In this document: positions 48,945-59,368 of the stretch, in pieces
Numbering within the stretch: position 1 is the stretch's first letter
How the letters are laid out: the number at the start of each line of letters is the position of its first letter
Source: Mycobacterium sp. 852013-51886_SCH5428379
GTDB taxonomy: Bacteria > Actinomycetota > Actinomycetes > Mycobacteriales > Mycobacteriaceae
NCBI RefSeq assembly: GCF_001665575.1
Contig: NZ_LZSU01000021.1
Span: 62,001 to 126,000, forward strand
Direction of reading: 5' to 3'
DNA: 64,000 bases
Made by a program: the position numbers and the translations under genes
Notes under the pieces: generated by a model
Told to the model about the DNA's origin: nothing
Seen by the model: only the letters and a program-made list of their open reading frames with translations
Databases searched by the model: none

Positions 48945-51912
48945 CGAACACCTTTCGCACCACAGTCTTGGCCCGCCTCGTCACGCGCAGGTAGTTGTCG
49001 AGGAACTCGCCGCCGTCGTCATTGTGCCAGCCGGCGGCCACCGCGACCGCGTTGAGCTGGCGGCCCGGACCGGGCAGCTGGTCGGTCGGCTTGCCGCGCA
49101 CCAGCACCAGCGCGTTGCGCGCCCGCGTCGCGGTCAGCCACGCCTGGCGCAGCAGGTCGATGTCGCCCTCCGCGATCAGTTCGGCCGCACCGATCGCGTT
49201 GAGCGCGTCCAACGTCGACGTGGTGTGCAGGGCAGGCACCTTCTCGGCGTAGCGCAGCTGAATCAGCTGCACCGTCCACTCGATATCGGCCAGACCGCCG
49301 CGGCCGAGCTTGGTGTGGGTGTTGGGATCGGCGCCGCGCGGAAGCCGTTCGGCGTCCACCCGGGCCTTGATGCGCCGGATCTCGCGCACCGCATCGGCCG
49401 ACACCCCGCCCTTGGGATAGCGGGTCTTGTCGATCATCAGCAGGAACCGCTCGCCGAGGTCGAGATCGCCGGCCACGCGGTGGGCCCGCAGCAGCGCCTG
49501 CACCTCCCACGGCTGCGACCACTGCTTGTAATACGCCTCGTACGACGCCAGAGTGCGCACCAGGGCGCCGTTGCGGCCCTCAGGGCGCAGCCCGATGTCG
49601 ACCTCCAGCGGCGGGTCGGCGCTCGGGGTGCCCAGCAGCGCGCGGACCCGTTCGGCGACGGTGATCGCCCACTTCACGGCGGCAGGTTCGTCTGCGCCGT
49701 TGCAGGGTTCGCAGACGAACATGACGTCGGCGTCAGAGCCGTACCCGAGTTCCTGGCCGCCGAGGCGGCCCATCCCGATCACCGCGATCCGCGCGGGCGG
49801 CCCGCCCTCCGGTGCGTTGGCGCGCATCACGGCGTCCAGCGCGGCCTGCAGCACCGCCACCCACAGCGCGGTCAGCGCCGCGCACACCTCGGTGACCGGC
49901 AGCATGTTGAGCAGATCGGCCGAGGCGATGCGGGCCAGCTCCCGGCGGCGCAGGGTCCGCGCAGCCGCGATCGCCCGCACCGGGTCGGCGTGCCGGCCCG
50001 CCGACGCCACCAATCCCCTGGCCATCGCGTCGGTTTCGGTCTCGAGCAATTTGGGGCAGGTGGGTCCGTCGGCGTAGAGCCGAATCACCTCGGGGGCCCG
50101 CATCAGCAGATTGGGCACGTACGCCGAGGTGCCGAGCACCTTCATCAGCCGTTTGGCCACCGCGCCCTCGTCGCGCAGCGTCGACAGGAACCAGCGCTCC
50201 TCCGCCAGTGTCTCGCTGATGCGCCGGTACGACAGCAGGCCGGCGTCCGGATCCGGTGTGTCGGACAGCCAGTCGAGCAGGGTCGGCAGCAGGACCCGCT
50301 GCACCCGCCCGCGCCGGCCGCCGTCTCCGGTCAGCGCCGCCAGATGGGTCAGCGCGCTCTGCGGGCCCTCGTAACCGAGGGCGGCGAGCTGACGCTCGGC
50401 GGCGGCGGTGCTCATCCCCGGTTCGATGCCCAGCGCCGGCTGACCCACCGATTCCAGCAGCGGTTGGTAGAACAGCTTGGCGTGCAGCCGCGACACCCGC
50501 AGGCTCTGGCGTTTCAGTTCCTCGCGCAGCACCCCCAAGGCGTCGTGCTGACCGTCGGGGCGCACATGAGCGGCGCGGGCCAGCCAGCGCATCGCCTCGT
50601 CGTCGTCGGATTCGGGCAGCATGTGGGTGCGCTTGAGCCGCTGCAACTGCAGCCGGTGCTCGAGCAGCCGCAGGAACTCGTACGACGCCGTGAGGTTCGC
50701 CGCGTCGTCGCGGCCCACATATCCGCCGGTGCCCAGCGCAGCCAACGCGTCGACCGTGGACGCGACGTGCAGGGATTCGTCGTTGCGGCCGTGCACCAGC
50801 TGCAGCAGTTGCACGGCGAACTCGACGTCACGCAGACCGCCGGTGCCGAGTTTGAGTTCCCGGGTGCGGACGCCGGCGGGCACGGTCTCCTCCACGCGCC
50901 GCCGCATCGCCTGCACCTCGGGCACGAAATCCTCACGCTCGCAGGCCGTCCACACCATCGGCATCAGCGCGTCGACGTACTGGCGGCCGAGTTCGGCGTC
51001 ACCGGCCGCGGGGCGGGCCTTCATCAGGGCCTGGAACTCCCAGGTCTTGGCCCACCTCTGGTAGTAGGCGACGTGGGAGTCCAGGGTGCGCACCAGCTGA
51101 CCGTGTTTACCCTCGGGCCGCAGCGCCGCGTCGACCTCGAAGAAGGCGTCGGCGGCAAAGCGCATCATCTCCCCCGCCACCCGGGTGGCGGTGCGCACGT
51201 CGGACTCAGCGGCCTCCCCCACCACATAGATGACGTCGACGTCGCTGACGTAGTTCAGTTCCCGCGCACCGCATTTGCCCATCGCGATCACCGCGATGCG
51301 GGGCCGGTCGCCGTCACCGCACACCGACCGCATCGCGATCTCGAGCGCACCGCTCAGCGCGGCGTCGGCCAGATCGGAGAGGTGCTCACCGACCGTGGGG
51401 AACGGCAGCACCGGCTCGTTCTCCACCGTCGGGGCGACGTCGAGCGCGGCGAGCACCAGCAGCCGGTCGCGGTAGTGGTCGCGCATCGGCGCCATGGCCT
51501 TGGTGCTGTCGGGTGCGGCGGCGGCCAGTTCGTCGAACGCGTTGCGCAGTTCCGCCGCCGACGGCAGTTCCACCTTGCCCGCCAGCAACCGCCAGCGGTC
51601 GGGGTGGGCGACCAGATGATCGCCCAACGCCAGCGATGAACCCAGCACGGCGAACAGCCGGCCGCGCAGCCCCTTGTCGGTCAGTAGCGCGGCGTTGAGT
51701 TCGTCCCAGCCGTCGCCGAGCGCTTCGGCCAGCCGCACCATGGTGTGCAGCGCGCTGTCGGCGTCGGGGGCGCGCGACAGCGACCACAGCAGCTCGACGT
51801 GCCGGTCGGTGTTCCAGCCCAGCTGCGCCAGATGCGCGGTCGCCTGCTTCTCGACCAGGCCGAGCCGGCCCGGGCTGGGCAGCTTGGAGCGTTCGGTCGA
51901 CGGTCTGGTCAC
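48937..51912 (-). CDS. glnE: Bifunctional glutamine synthetase adenylyltransferase/deadenylase
   Basis: GlnE, 991 residues, adenylylates GlnA1 on Tyr406 and removes AMP again, setting glutamine synthetase activity. Two nucleotidyltransferase domains are visible, each with a [23 protein letters not shown] (near residue 211) or [23 protein letters not shown] (near residue 725) metal motif, separated and followed by helical GlnD-UR_UTase-like regions. GlnE is essential in M. tuberculosis. The start is GTG 51912 with a TACCGT hexamer 7 bp upstream. It is flanked by glnA2, from which it starts 27 bp downstream. Confidence 0.96.
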   Translation of the reverse strand: MTRPSTERSKLPSPGRLGLVEKQATAHLAQLGWNTDRHVELLWSLSRAPDADSALHTMVRLAEALGDGWDELNAALLTDKGLRGRLFAVLGSSLALGDHLVAHPDRWRLLAGKVELPSAAELRNAFDELAAAAPDSTKAMAPMRDHYRDRLLVLAALDVAPTVENEPVLPFPTVGEHLSDLADAALSGALEIAMRSVCGDGDRPRIAVIAMGKCGARELNYVSDVDVIYVVGEAAESDVRTATRVAGEMMRFAADAFFEVDAALRPEGKHGQLVRTLDSHVAYYQRWAKTWEFQALMKARPAAGDAELGRQYVDALMPMVWTACEREDFVPEVQAMRRRVEETVPAGVRTRELKLGTGGLRDVEFAVQLLQLVHGRNDESLHVASTVDALAALGTGGYVGRDDAANLTASYEFLRLLEHRLQLQRLKRTHMLPESDDDEAMRWLARAAHVRPDGQHDALGVLREELKRQSLRVSRLHAKLFYQPLLESVGQPALGIEPGMSTAAAERQLAALGYEGPQSALTHLAALTGDGGRRGRVQRVLLPTLLDWLSDTPDPDAGLLSYRRISETLAEERWFLSTLRDEGAVAKRLMKVLGTSAYVPNLLMRAPEVIRLYADGPTCPKLLETETDAMARGLVASAGRHADPVRAIAAARTLRRRELARIASADLLNMLPVTEVCAALTALWVAVLQAALDAVMRANAPEGGPPARIAVIGMGRLGGQELGYGSDADVMFVCEPCNGADEPAAVKWAITVAERVRALLGTPSADPPLEVDIGLRPEGRNGALVRTLASYEAYYKQWSQPWEVQALLRAHRVAGDLDLGERFLLMIDKTRYPKGGVSADAVREIRRIKARVDAERLPRGADPNTHTKLGRGGLADIEWTVQLIQLRYAEKVPALHTTSTLDALNAIGAAELIAEGDIDLLRQAWLTATRARNALVLVRGKPTDQLPGPGRQLNAVAVAAGWHNDDGGEFLDNYLRVTRRAKTVVRKVFGE

Positions 51913-51919
51913 ACCGCAA

Positions 51920-51925
51920 ACGGTA
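51920..51925 (-). promoter_or_regulatory. -10 element (TACCGT) for leaderless glnE
   Basis: Minus-strand TACCGT, 7 bp, then GTG 51912. It lies in the 27-bp gap after glnA2, so glnE may be expressed independently. Confidence 0.45.
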
Positions 51926-51939
51926 GCGCGCGACGAGTC

Positions 51940-53280
51940 CTACAGAGACAGGTAGGTCTTGAGCTCGTAGGGGGTGACGTGGCTGCGGTAGGTCTCCCAC
52001 TCCGTGCGCTTGTTGCGCAGGAAGTAGTCGAAGACGTGCTCCCCCAACGCCTCTGCGACGAGTTCGGAGTTCTCCATCTCACCGAGCGCGGCGCCGAGGC
52101 TGCCGGGCAGCTCCTTGTACCCCATGGCGCGCCGCTCTTCGGGAGTCAGGCTCCACACGTTGTCCTCGGCCTGCGGGCCCAGGACGTAGCCCTTCTCCAC
52201 CCCGCGCAGACCCGCGGCCAACAGCACCGCGAACGTCAGATACGGGTTGCAGGCCGAGTCGGGGCTGCGCACCTCGATGCGGCGCGACGACGCCTTGCGC
52301 GGCGTGTACATCGGCACCCGCACCAGCGCCGACCGGTTGGCCGCACCCCAGGACGCGGCGGTCGGCGCCTCGCCACCGTGCACCAGCCGCTTGTACGAGT
52401 TCACCCACTGGTTGGTGACGGCGCTGATCTCGTTGGCGTGCTCGAGGATGCCGGCGATGAACGACTTCGCGACGTCGGAGAGCTGCAGCGGATCGTCCGG
52501 GCTGTGGAAGGCGTTGGTGTCGCCCTCGAACAGGCTCATGTGGGTGTGCATGGCCGAGCCGGGATGTTCGGCGAACGGCTTGGGCATGAACGACGCCCGC
52601 ACCCCGTCGGCGAGCGCGACCTCCTTGACCACATAGCGGAAGGTCATGACGTTGTCGGCCATCGACAGCGCGTCGGCGTAGCGCAGGTCGATCTCCTGCT
52701 GGCCGGGTGCGCCCTCGTGGTGGCTGAACTCCACCGAGATGCCCATCTGTTCGAGGGCGTCGATGGCGTGGCGGCGGAAGTTGGGCGCCGAATCGTGCAC
52801 GGCCTGGTCGAAGTAGCCGCCGTTGTCCGCGGGCACCGGCGGGGTGCCGTCATTGGCGGTCGGCTTGAGCAGGAAGAACTCGATCTCGGGGTGGACATAG
52901 CAGGAAAACCCCAGATCCGAGGCCCTGGCCAGCTGGCGACGCAGCACGTGCCGCGAGTCGGCCCAGGACGGCGAGCCGTCGGGCATGGTGATGTCGCAGA
53001 ACATCCGGGCCGAATGGTGCTTCTTCGAGTCGTCGACCCAGGGCAGCACCTGGAAGGTCGACGGATCCGGCCGGGCGACCATGTCGGCTTCCGACACCCG
53101 GGCGAAGCCCTCGATCGCGGAGCCGTCGAAGCCGATGCCCTCCTCGAAGGCGCCCTCGAGCTCGGCGGGGGCGATGGCCACCGACTTGAGGTATCCGAGG
53201 ACGTCCGTGAACCACAGCCGGACGAAGCGGATGTCGCGTTCTTCCAGCGTGCGCAGCACGAATTCCTTCTGGCGATCCAT
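51940..53280 (-). CDS. glnA2: Glutamine synthetase family protein GlnA2
   Basis: A 446-residue GSI-alpha type glutamine synthetase. GS motifs are present (FDGSAIEGFARVSEAD, HPEIEFFLLK, HHEGAPGQQEIDL, AMHTHMSLFEGD) but the chain lacks the GSI-beta insertion and the adenylylation Tyr context, so it should not be controlled by GlnE in the same way. GlnA2 is dispensable in M. tuberculosis and its true role is debated; in some actinobacteria relatives act on polyamines or other amines. ATG 53280 follows TACGCT by 7 bp. Confidence 0.94.
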   Translation of the reverse strand: MDRQKEFVLRTLEERDIRFVRLWFTDVLGYLKSVAIAPAELEGAFEEGIGFDGSAIEGFARVSEADMVARPDPSTFQVLPWVDDSKKHHSARMFCDITMPDGSPSWADSRHVLRRQLARASDLGFSCYVHPEIEFFLLKPTANDGTPPVPADNGGYFDQAVHDSAPNFRRHAIDALEQMGISVEFSHHEGAPGQQEIDLRYADALSMADNVMTFRYVVKEVALADGVRASFMPKPFAEHPGSAMHTHMSLFEGDTNAFHSPDDPLQLSDVAKSFIAGILEHANEISAVTNQWVNSYKRLVHGGEAPTAASWGAANRSALVRVPMYTPRKASSRRIEVRSPDSACNPYLTFAVLLAAGLRGVEKGYVLGPQAEDNVWSLTPEERRAMGYKELPGSLGAALGEMENSELVAEALGEHVFDYFLRNKRTEWETYRSHVTPYELKTYLSL

Positions 53281-53287
53281 GACCGCG

Positions 53288-53293
53288 AGCGTA
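53288..53293 (-). promoter_or_regulatory. -10 element (TACGCT) for leaderless glnA2
   Basis: Minus-strand TACGCT, 7 bp, then ATG 53280; no ribosome binding site. Confidence 0.45.
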
Positions 53294-53338
53294 GGTTCCG
53301 GCTGTTAATTCTGTGTTACGGCGCTGCTAGGTCGACGA

Positions 53339-54871
53339 TCAACTTCGGCATTCGAGACCGTTGGGCGGCACGACGCCGTTGACGAGGAAACGCACCACGG
53401 CGGTGTCGACGCAGGCGTCGCCGTTGAACACCACGGTGTGCTGCTTGCCCTCGAACGTGATCAGCGAGGCGCCCAGCTGCTTGGCCAGCGCCACCCCTGC
53501 CGCATACGGCGTCGCCGGATCCCCGGTGGTCGACACCACGACCACCTTGCCGGGGCCCGGGCTGGTGGCCGGAGCCGGAGTCGACGTCGCGGGCACCGGC
53601 CACAGCGCGCACACGTCGCGCGGGGCGAATCCGGTGAACTGGCCGTAGGAGAAGAACGGCGCGACCTCGCGCACACGCCGGTCCGCGGCGGCGTAGACGG
53701 CCGGGTCGGTGGGGAACGGCGTGTCGACGCAGCGGATCGCGGTGAAGGCGTCCTGGGCGTTGGAGTACCGCCCGTCGGTGGTGCGGCCCTGGTACTCGTC
53801 GGCCAGGGTCAGCAGGTCACCCGGGTCGGTGCCGCGTTGCAGGCCGAGCAGACCGCTGGTGAGGTACGGCCAATACCGGGCGCTGTACAGGGCATTGCCG
53901 GTACCGGTGATGGCGTCCTGGTACCCCAGACCGCGCGGATCGGACGTCGCCGCCGGGCGCGTGGCCAGCGGATCGACCAGCTGGTGGAAGCGGTTGTTGA
54001 ACTGGGCGGGGTCGGTGCCCAACGGGCAGCCCGCGGATTCCGCGCAGTCGGCGGCATAGGCCTCGAACGCCTTCTGGAATCCGGCCTGCTGCGAGATGTT
54101 CTTCGCGATCGGGTCGGCGCTGGGGTCGACCGCGCCGTCGAGGACCATCGCCCGCACCCGCTCCGGGTACCGCCCGGCGTAGGCGGCACCGAGCTGGGTG
54201 CCGTAGGAGAAGCCGAGGTAGCTGATCTGGTTCTCCCCCAGTGCGCTCCGCACGACATCCATGTCCCGCGCCGCGGACGCGGTGCCGACGTTGGCCAGGA
54301 AGTCCAGCCCCATCCGGTCGGCGCACTGCTGGGCGAGTCTGCGGTAGATGCCCTCGATGTGGGCGACGCCGGCCGGGCTGTAGTCGGCGAGCGGTTCACG
54401 GCGGTAGGCGTCGAACTCGGCGTCGGTGCGGCAGCGCAGCTGCGGGGTGGAGTGCCCGACGCCCCGCGGGTCGAAGCCGACCAGATCGAAGCGGCGCCCG
54501 ATCTCGGTGTCGGCCAGTGCGGCGCCCATACCGGCGACGGTGTCCACGGCCGAGGCGCCGGGACCGCCGGGGTTGACCATCAGCACGCCGATGCGGTCGC
54601 CGGAGGCGGGCACCCGGATGACGGCCAGTTGCGCCTGCGGACCGTCGGGCTGCGCGTAGTCCACCGGCACCGAGACCGTGCCGCACTGTGCGGTCGGGAC
54701 CGCCGTGGGGCTGGTCTGTGCGCAGGATCCCCACACCGGGGGTTGGCCGTAGGACTGCACGGCCTCCCCTTCGGGGGACGCCGTCGCCGGCACGGCGGTC
54801 ATGCCGGCGAGAAGGACCGACGCCAACGCAGCCGCCAGCGTCCGCCGGCCTCCCCACCACATGGCGATCAT
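53339..54871 (-). CDS. Secreted alpha/beta hydrolase, CaeA paralogue (Rv2223c type)
   Basis: A 510-residue exported Ser hydrolase of the tripeptidyl-aminopeptidase-like group. A signal peptide (LAAALASVLLAGMTAVPATAS) without lipobox predicts a secreted form, unlike the neighbouring lipoprotein. Motifs shared with it are NPGGPG (oxyanion), GFDPRGVG, the nucleophile elbow GFSYGTQLG, the late Asp region STTGDPATPY and the His in GKQHTVVF. Start ATG 54871; an ATG at 54862 is an alternative. It is separated from caeA by a GNAT gene, and the three probably share a transcript. Confidence 0.88.
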   Translation of the reverse strand: MIAMWWGGRRTLAAALASVLLAGMTAVPATASPEGEAVQSYGQPPVWGSCAQTSPTAVPTAQCGTVSVPVDYAQPDGPQAQLAVIRVPASGDRIGVLMVNPGGPGASAVDTVAGMGAALADTEIGRRFDLVGFDPRGVGHSTPQLRCRTDAEFDAYRREPLADYSPAGVAHIEGIYRRLAQQCADRMGLDFLANVGTASAARDMDVVRSALGENQISYLGFSYGTQLGAAYAGRYPERVRAMVLDGAVDPSADPIAKNISQQAGFQKAFEAYAADCAESAGCPLGTDPAQFNNRFHQLVDPLATRPAATSDPRGLGYQDAITGTGNALYSARYWPYLTSGLLGLQRGTDPGDLLTLADEYQGRTTDGRYSNAQDAFTAIRCVDTPFPTDPAVYAAADRRVREVAPFFSYGQFTGFAPRDVCALWPVPATSTPAPATSPGPGKVVVVSTTGDPATPYAAGVALAKQLGASLITFEGKQHTVVFNGDACVDTAVVRFLVNGVVPPNGLECRS

Positions 54872-54930
54872 GGTCGCACGGTTGCCACGCCAGGGTGTGC
54901 CCACGACGGCAAACGGTGACCGGGCTGTGA

Positions 54931-55383
54931 TCAGGGTTCCAGCTCGTAGCTGAGCCAGGTGGACTTCTCGGCGCCGAGGGTGTCGTAAAGCCGTTGTGCC
55001 GCTTGGTTGTCCGGCGCGGTCTCCCACGCCAGCCGCGCGACGCCACGCTCCCGGCACAGCTGCCGGCAGCGCTCGATGAGCGCGCGTCCGACGCCGCCGC
55101 CCCGGGTGCTGGGCGCGACGTAGAGGTCGTTGAGCACGCCCACCCGGGCGGCGTGCAGTGTCTGCCACGTCCAGTAGATCGTGGCGAACCCCACGGGTGT
55201 TTCCGTGTCGTCGCGCGCGATCAGCTGCACCCCCTCCTCGGGGTGTTCGAGCAGCGCGACCGAGAGCGCCCGCAACGCCTCGTCGGTCGGGTCGACGCGG
55301 TAGAAGTCGCAGTAGGCCCGCAGCAGAGGTGCCAGGTCGTCGAGGTCTGCTGCGGTGACCGCGGCGATCGTCAGTTGGTGCAC
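54931..55383 (-). CDS. GNAT family N-acetyltransferase
   Basis: A 150-residue GNAT-fold acetyltransferase. The acetyl-CoA binding motif A is DLYVAPSTRGGGVGRALIERC (R-x2-G-x-G/A pattern in short form RGGGVGRA), followed by the motif B region WETAPDNQAAQRLYDTLGAE. The start is GTG 55383, overlapping the caeA stop by 13 bp. It sits between two related secreted hydrolases, where I do not recall a gene in M. tuberculosis; the substrate is unknown. Confidence 0.85.
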   Translation of the reverse strand: MHQLTIAAVTAADLDDLAPLLRAYCDFYRVDPTDEALRALSVALLEHPEEGVQLIARDDTETPVGFATIYWTWQTLHAARVGVLNDLYVAPSTRGGGVGRALIERCRQLCRERGVARLAWETAPDNQAAQRLYDTLGAEKSTWLSYELEP

Positions 55384-56915
55384 CGGGTGTCCGGTGGCGG
55401 CACCGAGAGATCGATCAGGTATTTGGCGGCGATGTCGTCGACGCAACTGTTGCCCTGGAAGGCGACGGTGTGCTGGGTGCCCTCCATGGTCAGCAGTGTG
55501 CCGCCGAGCTGACGGGCCAGGTCGACGCCGGCCTGGTACGGCGTGGCCGGGTCGTTGGTCGTCGAGATCACCAACAGCGGCGGCAGACCCTGCACCGAGA
55601 TCTCGTGCGGTTCGCTCGACGGCGGCAGCGGCCAGAAGGCACAGGTGCTCATCGGCGCGTTGCCGGTGAACTCGCCGTAGCTCATGAAAGGCGCCACCTC
55701 GCGCAGCTTGCGGTCCTGTTCGACGACCTGGGCCCGATCGGTGATCCGGGGCCGGTCCATGCAGTTGACGGCGACGCGTACGTCGGTCGAGTTGTTGTAG
55801 TGGCCCTGGGCGTCGCGGCGCATGTAGAGGTCGGCCAACGACAGCATGCCGTCGCCCCGGCCGGCCTGGAGCTGGGTCAGCCCCTGGGTGAGGTAGCGCC
55901 ACAGGCTCGGCGAGTAGAGCGTCTGGATGGTGCCGACGATCGCGTCGCTGTAGCTCAGCCCGCGCGGATCGTTCGTGGCCGCGGGCTTCTGCACGAGCGG
56001 GTCGACGAGGCTCTTGTAGACCTCGACGGCCTTGGCCGGATCGGTGCCCAGCGGGCAGGACGGATCCTTGGCGCAGTCGACGGCATAGTCGTTGAAGGCG
56101 GTCTGGAACGCCGTGGCCTGCCGGATGTCGGCCTCCAGCGGATCGGCGTTCGGGTCGATCGCGCCGTCGAGGATCATCGCGCGGACCTTGTCCGGGAAGG
56201 TCTCGGCATAGGTGGCGCCGATGCGCGTGCCGTAGGAGTAACCGAGGTAGGTCAGCTTCTCGTCGCCGACCGCGGCGCGGATGGCGTCGAGATCTTTGGC
56301 GACGCTGACGGTGCCGACGTTGGCGAGGAATTCCTCACCCGATTTGTCGAAGCAGCGCTGCACGAAGGCCTTGAGCTCACCCTCGATGCGCTCGACCCCT
56401 TCGGGCGAGTAGTCGACCATCGGATCGGCGCGCTGCCGGTCGTTGTCGGCGTCGGAGTTGCACCACACGGCCGGACTCGACGAGGCGACGCCGCGGGGGT
56501 CGAAACCGACGAGGTCGAAACGCTCGCGGACGGAGCCCGGGATGCTCGGCAGCATCGAGACCGCCGACTGGACACCGGATTCGCCCGGCCCGCCGGGGTT
56601 GATGATGAGCGACCCGATCTTGTCGCCGGTGGCCTTGAAGCGGATCAACGCGAGCCGGGCCACCTCGCCGTCGGGGTTGTCGTAGTTGACCGGTACGGAC
56701 AGCAGACCGCATTCCGCGTCGCCGGGGATGCGCACCGCGTCCGACGGTGCCGAGGCCTCGCACGGTCCCCAGGACACCGGGGTGCCGGGCCGGGGTACGC
56801 CGACGGTGGCCTCTCCGTCGGTGGACTTACTGCAGCCCGAAGCGAGCAGCAGCCCGATCGCGGCTGCCACAACGACCTTGCGACGGCCGTTGCGACTGCC
56901 GTTCCGAAGCTTCAT
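55371..56915 (-). CDS. caeA: Cell-envelope carboxylesterase/protease lipoprotein
   Basis: A 514-residue exported Ser hydrolase, orthologue of M. tuberculosis Rv2224c (CaeA, also Hip1), known as a cell-wall associated esterase and protease that cleaves the chaperonin GroEL2 and shapes host responses. The lipobox LLASGC puts the lipid on Cys28. The catalytic Ser is residue 227 in LGYSYGTRIG; NPGGPG, FDPRGVA, STTNDPATPY and TQHTVAF supply the other elements. ATG 56915 is preferred over 56933. The enzymatic assignment is from the family. Confidence 0.93.
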   Translation of the reverse strand: MKLRNGSRNGRRKVVVAAAIGLLLASGCSKSTDGEATVGVPRPGTPVSWGPCEASAPSDAVRIPGDAECGLLSVPVNYDNPDGEVARLALIRFKATGDKIGSLIINPGGPGESGVQSAVSMLPSIPGSVRERFDLVGFDPRGVASSSPAVWCNSDADNDRQRADPMVDYSPEGVERIEGELKAFVQRCFDKSGEEFLANVGTVSVAKDLDAIRAAVGDEKLTYLGYSYGTRIGATYAETFPDKVRAMILDGAIDPNADPLEADIRQATAFQTAFNDYAVDCAKDPSCPLGTDPAKAVEVYKSLVDPLVQKPAATNDPRGLSYSDAIVGTIQTLYSPSLWRYLTQGLTQLQAGRGDGMLSLADLYMRRDAQGHYNNSTDVRVAVNCMDRPRITDRAQVVEQDRKLREVAPFMSYGEFTGNAPMSTCAFWPLPPSSEPHEISVQGLPPLLVISTTNDPATPYQAGVDLARQLGGTLLTMEGTQHTVAFQGNSCVDDIAAKYLIDLSVPPPDTRCTN

Positions 56916-56972
56916 GGCAACACATGCTGCCATGAACGGCGATCTTGGCCGGTGAGGGCGGCTGTCGGACCG

Positions 56973-58364
56973 CTAGTCGACGGCGGCGAGCAACTCGTCC
57001 AGCGCGGGACCGAAGTCGTCGGCGAGCCCCCAGAGGTCGGGCAGCAACTCCGGACACGACACGATGCCGACGTCGAGCTTGCCGTTGAGCGACATCACCG
57101 TGATGTTGAGCCCGGCTCCGTGGAACACCGGACCGATCGGGTACATCGCCTTGACCTCGCTGCCCATGTAATACAGCGGCATCTGCGGACCCGGCACGTT
57201 GGAGATCACCAGGTTGAGCACCGGCCGCGCGCCGGACAGCCGGCTCGCGGCGTAGACCCGCATCGCGGTGCCGAACACCGCGGGCGCGGCGAACTGCGTC
57301 CAGTCCTGCAGCAGGGTCGCGCCGATGGCCGAACTATGCTGTTTGGCAACCGAATTCGCCCCGGCGATGGCCTTGATGCGTTCCACCGGGTCGGCGATGT
57401 GGGTTTCGAGCCGGGAGAACATGCCCGACACCTGGTTGCGCCCGGGCCGGTCGGACTTGTCGTGCACCGACACCGGCACCATGCCGATCAGAGGGCTCTC
57501 GGGCAGTTCGCCGCGGTCGAGCAGGAACTTGCGCAGCACACCGGACACCAGCGCCATCACGACGTCGTTGACCTTCACGCCGAAGTGGTTCTTGACCGTC
57601 TTGATGTCCTCGAGGTCGAGCTGCGCCCAGGCGATGTTGCGGTGGCCGGTCACGTTGGCGTTCCACGCGGTCTTCGGCGCGGCGAACGGTGCGGCCATCG
57701 ACGATCCCGCACGCACCCGCTTCACGGTGTCCACGACGGTGTTGAGGGTGCTTGGCACCGCGTTGACGAACTTCAGCGGCCGGGTGGCGTATTTGACCGC
57801 ACCGCTCAGCGCGATCTCGACCTGGTTGCCGCCGCCGACACCCTCGACCGGTTCGGGTGCGGGCGAGTCGGGTTCGGTGCTGCACAGCTTCGACATCAGG
57901 CTCGCGCCGGTGACGCCGTCGACGGCCGCGTGGTGCACCTTGGTGAGCACGGCGACCCGGCCGCCCTCGCGGGGGTCGACGCCGTCGATGCCCTCGATGA
58001 TCCACTTCTCCCACAGCGGCCGGCTGCGGTCGAGCGGTTGGGAGGCGATGTGGCCGTAGATCTCCGAGAGCTCCTCGCGGCCGCCCGGAACGGGGACAGC
58101 GATGCGGTGGACGTGGCGTTCGATGTCGAAGTCGTCATCGTCGACCCACACCGGATGGTCGGGGTTGAAGCGGGAGTCGGCGAGTTTCTCGCGGAATTCG
58201 GGCATCGCTGCGATGCGCTCGGCGAGCGCATCCCGCAGTTTGGCGAAGGTGTAACCGCCGGGCATGGTCGTGGTGTCGAGTTCGAGGATCGAGCAGACGT
58301 GCAGCAGCTGCTGGGGCGTTTCGAGGTACAGGAAGCTGGCGTCGAGGCCGCTGAGCCGTTGCAT
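56973..58364 (-). CDS. WS/DGAT family wax ester synthase/diacylglycerol acyltransferase
   Basis: A 463-residue acyltransferase of the bacterial WS/DGAT (Tgs) group, which makes triacylglycerol or wax esters from acyl-CoA. The catalytic HHxxxDG motif is HHAAVDG with His144, His145 and Asp149; the [16 protein letters not shown] and [18 protein letters not shown] motifs are typical. Membrane association is expected without transmembrane helices. ATG 58364 follows TACGCT by 6 bp; the frame is open to 58424 but without support. Mycobacteria carry many paralogues, so the exact isozyme cannot be named. Confidence 0.9.
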   Translation of the reverse strand: MQRLSGLDASFLYLETPQQLLHVCSILELDTTTMPGGYTFAKLRDALAERIAAMPEFREKLADSRFNPDHPVWVDDDDFDIERHVHRIAVPVPGGREELSEIYGHIASQPLDRSRPLWEKWIIEGIDGVDPREGGRVAVLTKVHHAAVDGVTGASLMSKLCSTEPDSPAPEPVEGVGGGNQVEIALSGAVKYATRPLKFVNAVPSTLNTVVDTVKRVRAGSSMAAPFAAPKTAWNANVTGHRNIAWAQLDLEDIKTVKNHFGVKVNDVVMALVSGVLRKFLLDRGELPESPLIGMVPVSVHDKSDRPGRNQVSGMFSRLETHIADPVERIKAIAGANSVAKQHSSAIGATLLQDWTQFAAPAVFGTAMRVYAASRLSGARPVLNLVISNVPGPQMPLYYMGSEVKAMYPIGPVFHGAGLNITVMSLNGKLDVGIVSCPELLPDLWGLADDFGPALDELLAAVD

Positions 58365-58370
58365 CTTTCC

Positions 58371-58376
58371 AGCGTA
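58371..58376 (-). promoter_or_regulatory. -10 element (TACGCT) for the leaderless WS/DGAT gene
   Basis: Minus-strand TACGCT, 6 bp, then ATG 58364; no ribosome binding site. Confidence 0.45.
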
Positions 58377-58519
58377 GGGGCGGATCGGCGCGGTGTGAGG
58401 AAATCCACTTAACACGACGTTCACCTGCCCGGACCGAAGTGGCAGACTGGGCCACGTCAGACGAACCCGGGGACCCGATTGTGGCCTCGAGGATCACCCG
58501 ACCATCGCAAGGGACAACG

Positions 58520-59368
58520 ATGTCTGAACAAGCCGTCTACGGCGCTGCGCAGGATTCGTCCACCGAAAAGCCCCGCATCAAGGTGCGCACCACCCACTTG
58601 CAGAAGTGGAAGGCCGAAGGCCACAAATGGGCGATGCTGACCGCCTACGACTTCTCCACCGCCCGCGTCTTCGACGACGCCGGCATCCCCGTCCTGCTGG
58701 TCGGCGATTCGGCGGCCAACGTCGTCTACGGCTACGACACGACGGTGCCGGTGACGATCGACGAGCTCATCCCGCTGGTCCGGGGGGTGGTGCGCGGAGC
58801 ACCGCACGCCCTGGTGGTCGCCGACCTGCCGTTCGGCAGCTACGAGGAAGGTCCTCGGCTCGCCCTTTCAACGGCCACGCGGTTCCTCAAGGAGACCGGT
58901 GCGCACGCGGTGAAGCTCGAGGGCGGTGAGCGCGTCGCCGAGCAGATCGCGACGCTGAGCGCCGCGGGTATCCCGGTGATGGCCCACATCGGCTTCACCC
59001 CGCAGAGCGTCAACGGCCTGGGCGGGTTCAAGGTGCAGGGCCGCGGCGACGCGGCCGATCAGACCATCGCCGACGCCATCGCGGTCCAGGAGGCCGGCGC
59101 CTTCTCCGTGGTGATGGAGATGGTGCCCGCCGAACTGGCCACCCAGATCACCGGCAAGCTGACCATCCCCACCATCGGCATCGGCGCCGGCCCCAGCTGC
59201 GACGCCCAGGTGCTGGTGTGGCAGGACATGGCCGGTATGACCGCGGGCCGGACCGCCAGGTTCGTCAAGCGTTTCGGCGCCGTCGGCGACGAATTGCGCC
59301 GCGCGGCAACGCAATACGCCGACGAGGTGGCGGCCGGAGCGTTCCCGGCCGAGGAGCACTCCTTCTAG
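58520..59368 (+). CDS. panB: 3-methyl-2-oxobutanoate hydroxymethyltransferase
   Basis: PanB, 282 residues, adds a hydroxymethyl group from methylene-tetrahydrofolate to ketoisovalerate, the first step toward pantothenate and CoA. Family blocks seen are [32 protein letters not shown] (Mg-binding Asp), [15 protein letters not shown] and the catalytic-Glu region [11 protein letters not shown], then [20 protein letters not shown] 58520 is the conserved start with AAGGGA upstream. Its stop overlaps the crotonase gene tail-to-tail by 4 bp (CTAG). The ketoisovalerate substrate links it to ilvE. Confidence 0.96.
   Translation: MSEQAVYGAAQDSSTEKPRIKVRTTHLQKWKAEGHKWAMLTAYDFSTARVFDDAGIPVLLVGDSAANVVYGYDTTVPVTIDELIPLVRGVVRGAPHALVVADLPFGSYEEGPRLALSTATRFLKETGAHAVKLEGGERVAEQIATLSAAGIPVMAHIGFTPQSVNGLGGFKVQGRGDAADQTIADAIAVQEAGAFSVVMEMVPAELATQITGKLTIPTIGIGAGPSCDAQVLVWQDMAGMTAGRTARFVKRFGAVGDELRRAATQYADEVAAGAFPAEEHSF

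Noticed and set aside
48745..51639. 964-codon open frame antisense to glnE
   Set aside because: glnE on the minus strand has both adenylyltransferase motifs; the plus-strand product has no domain and no start signal.
55470..58412. 980-codon open frame antisense to caeA and the WS/DGAT gene
   Set aside because: It spans two convincing genes and their intergenic gap on the other strand; a shadow of GC-rich third positions.
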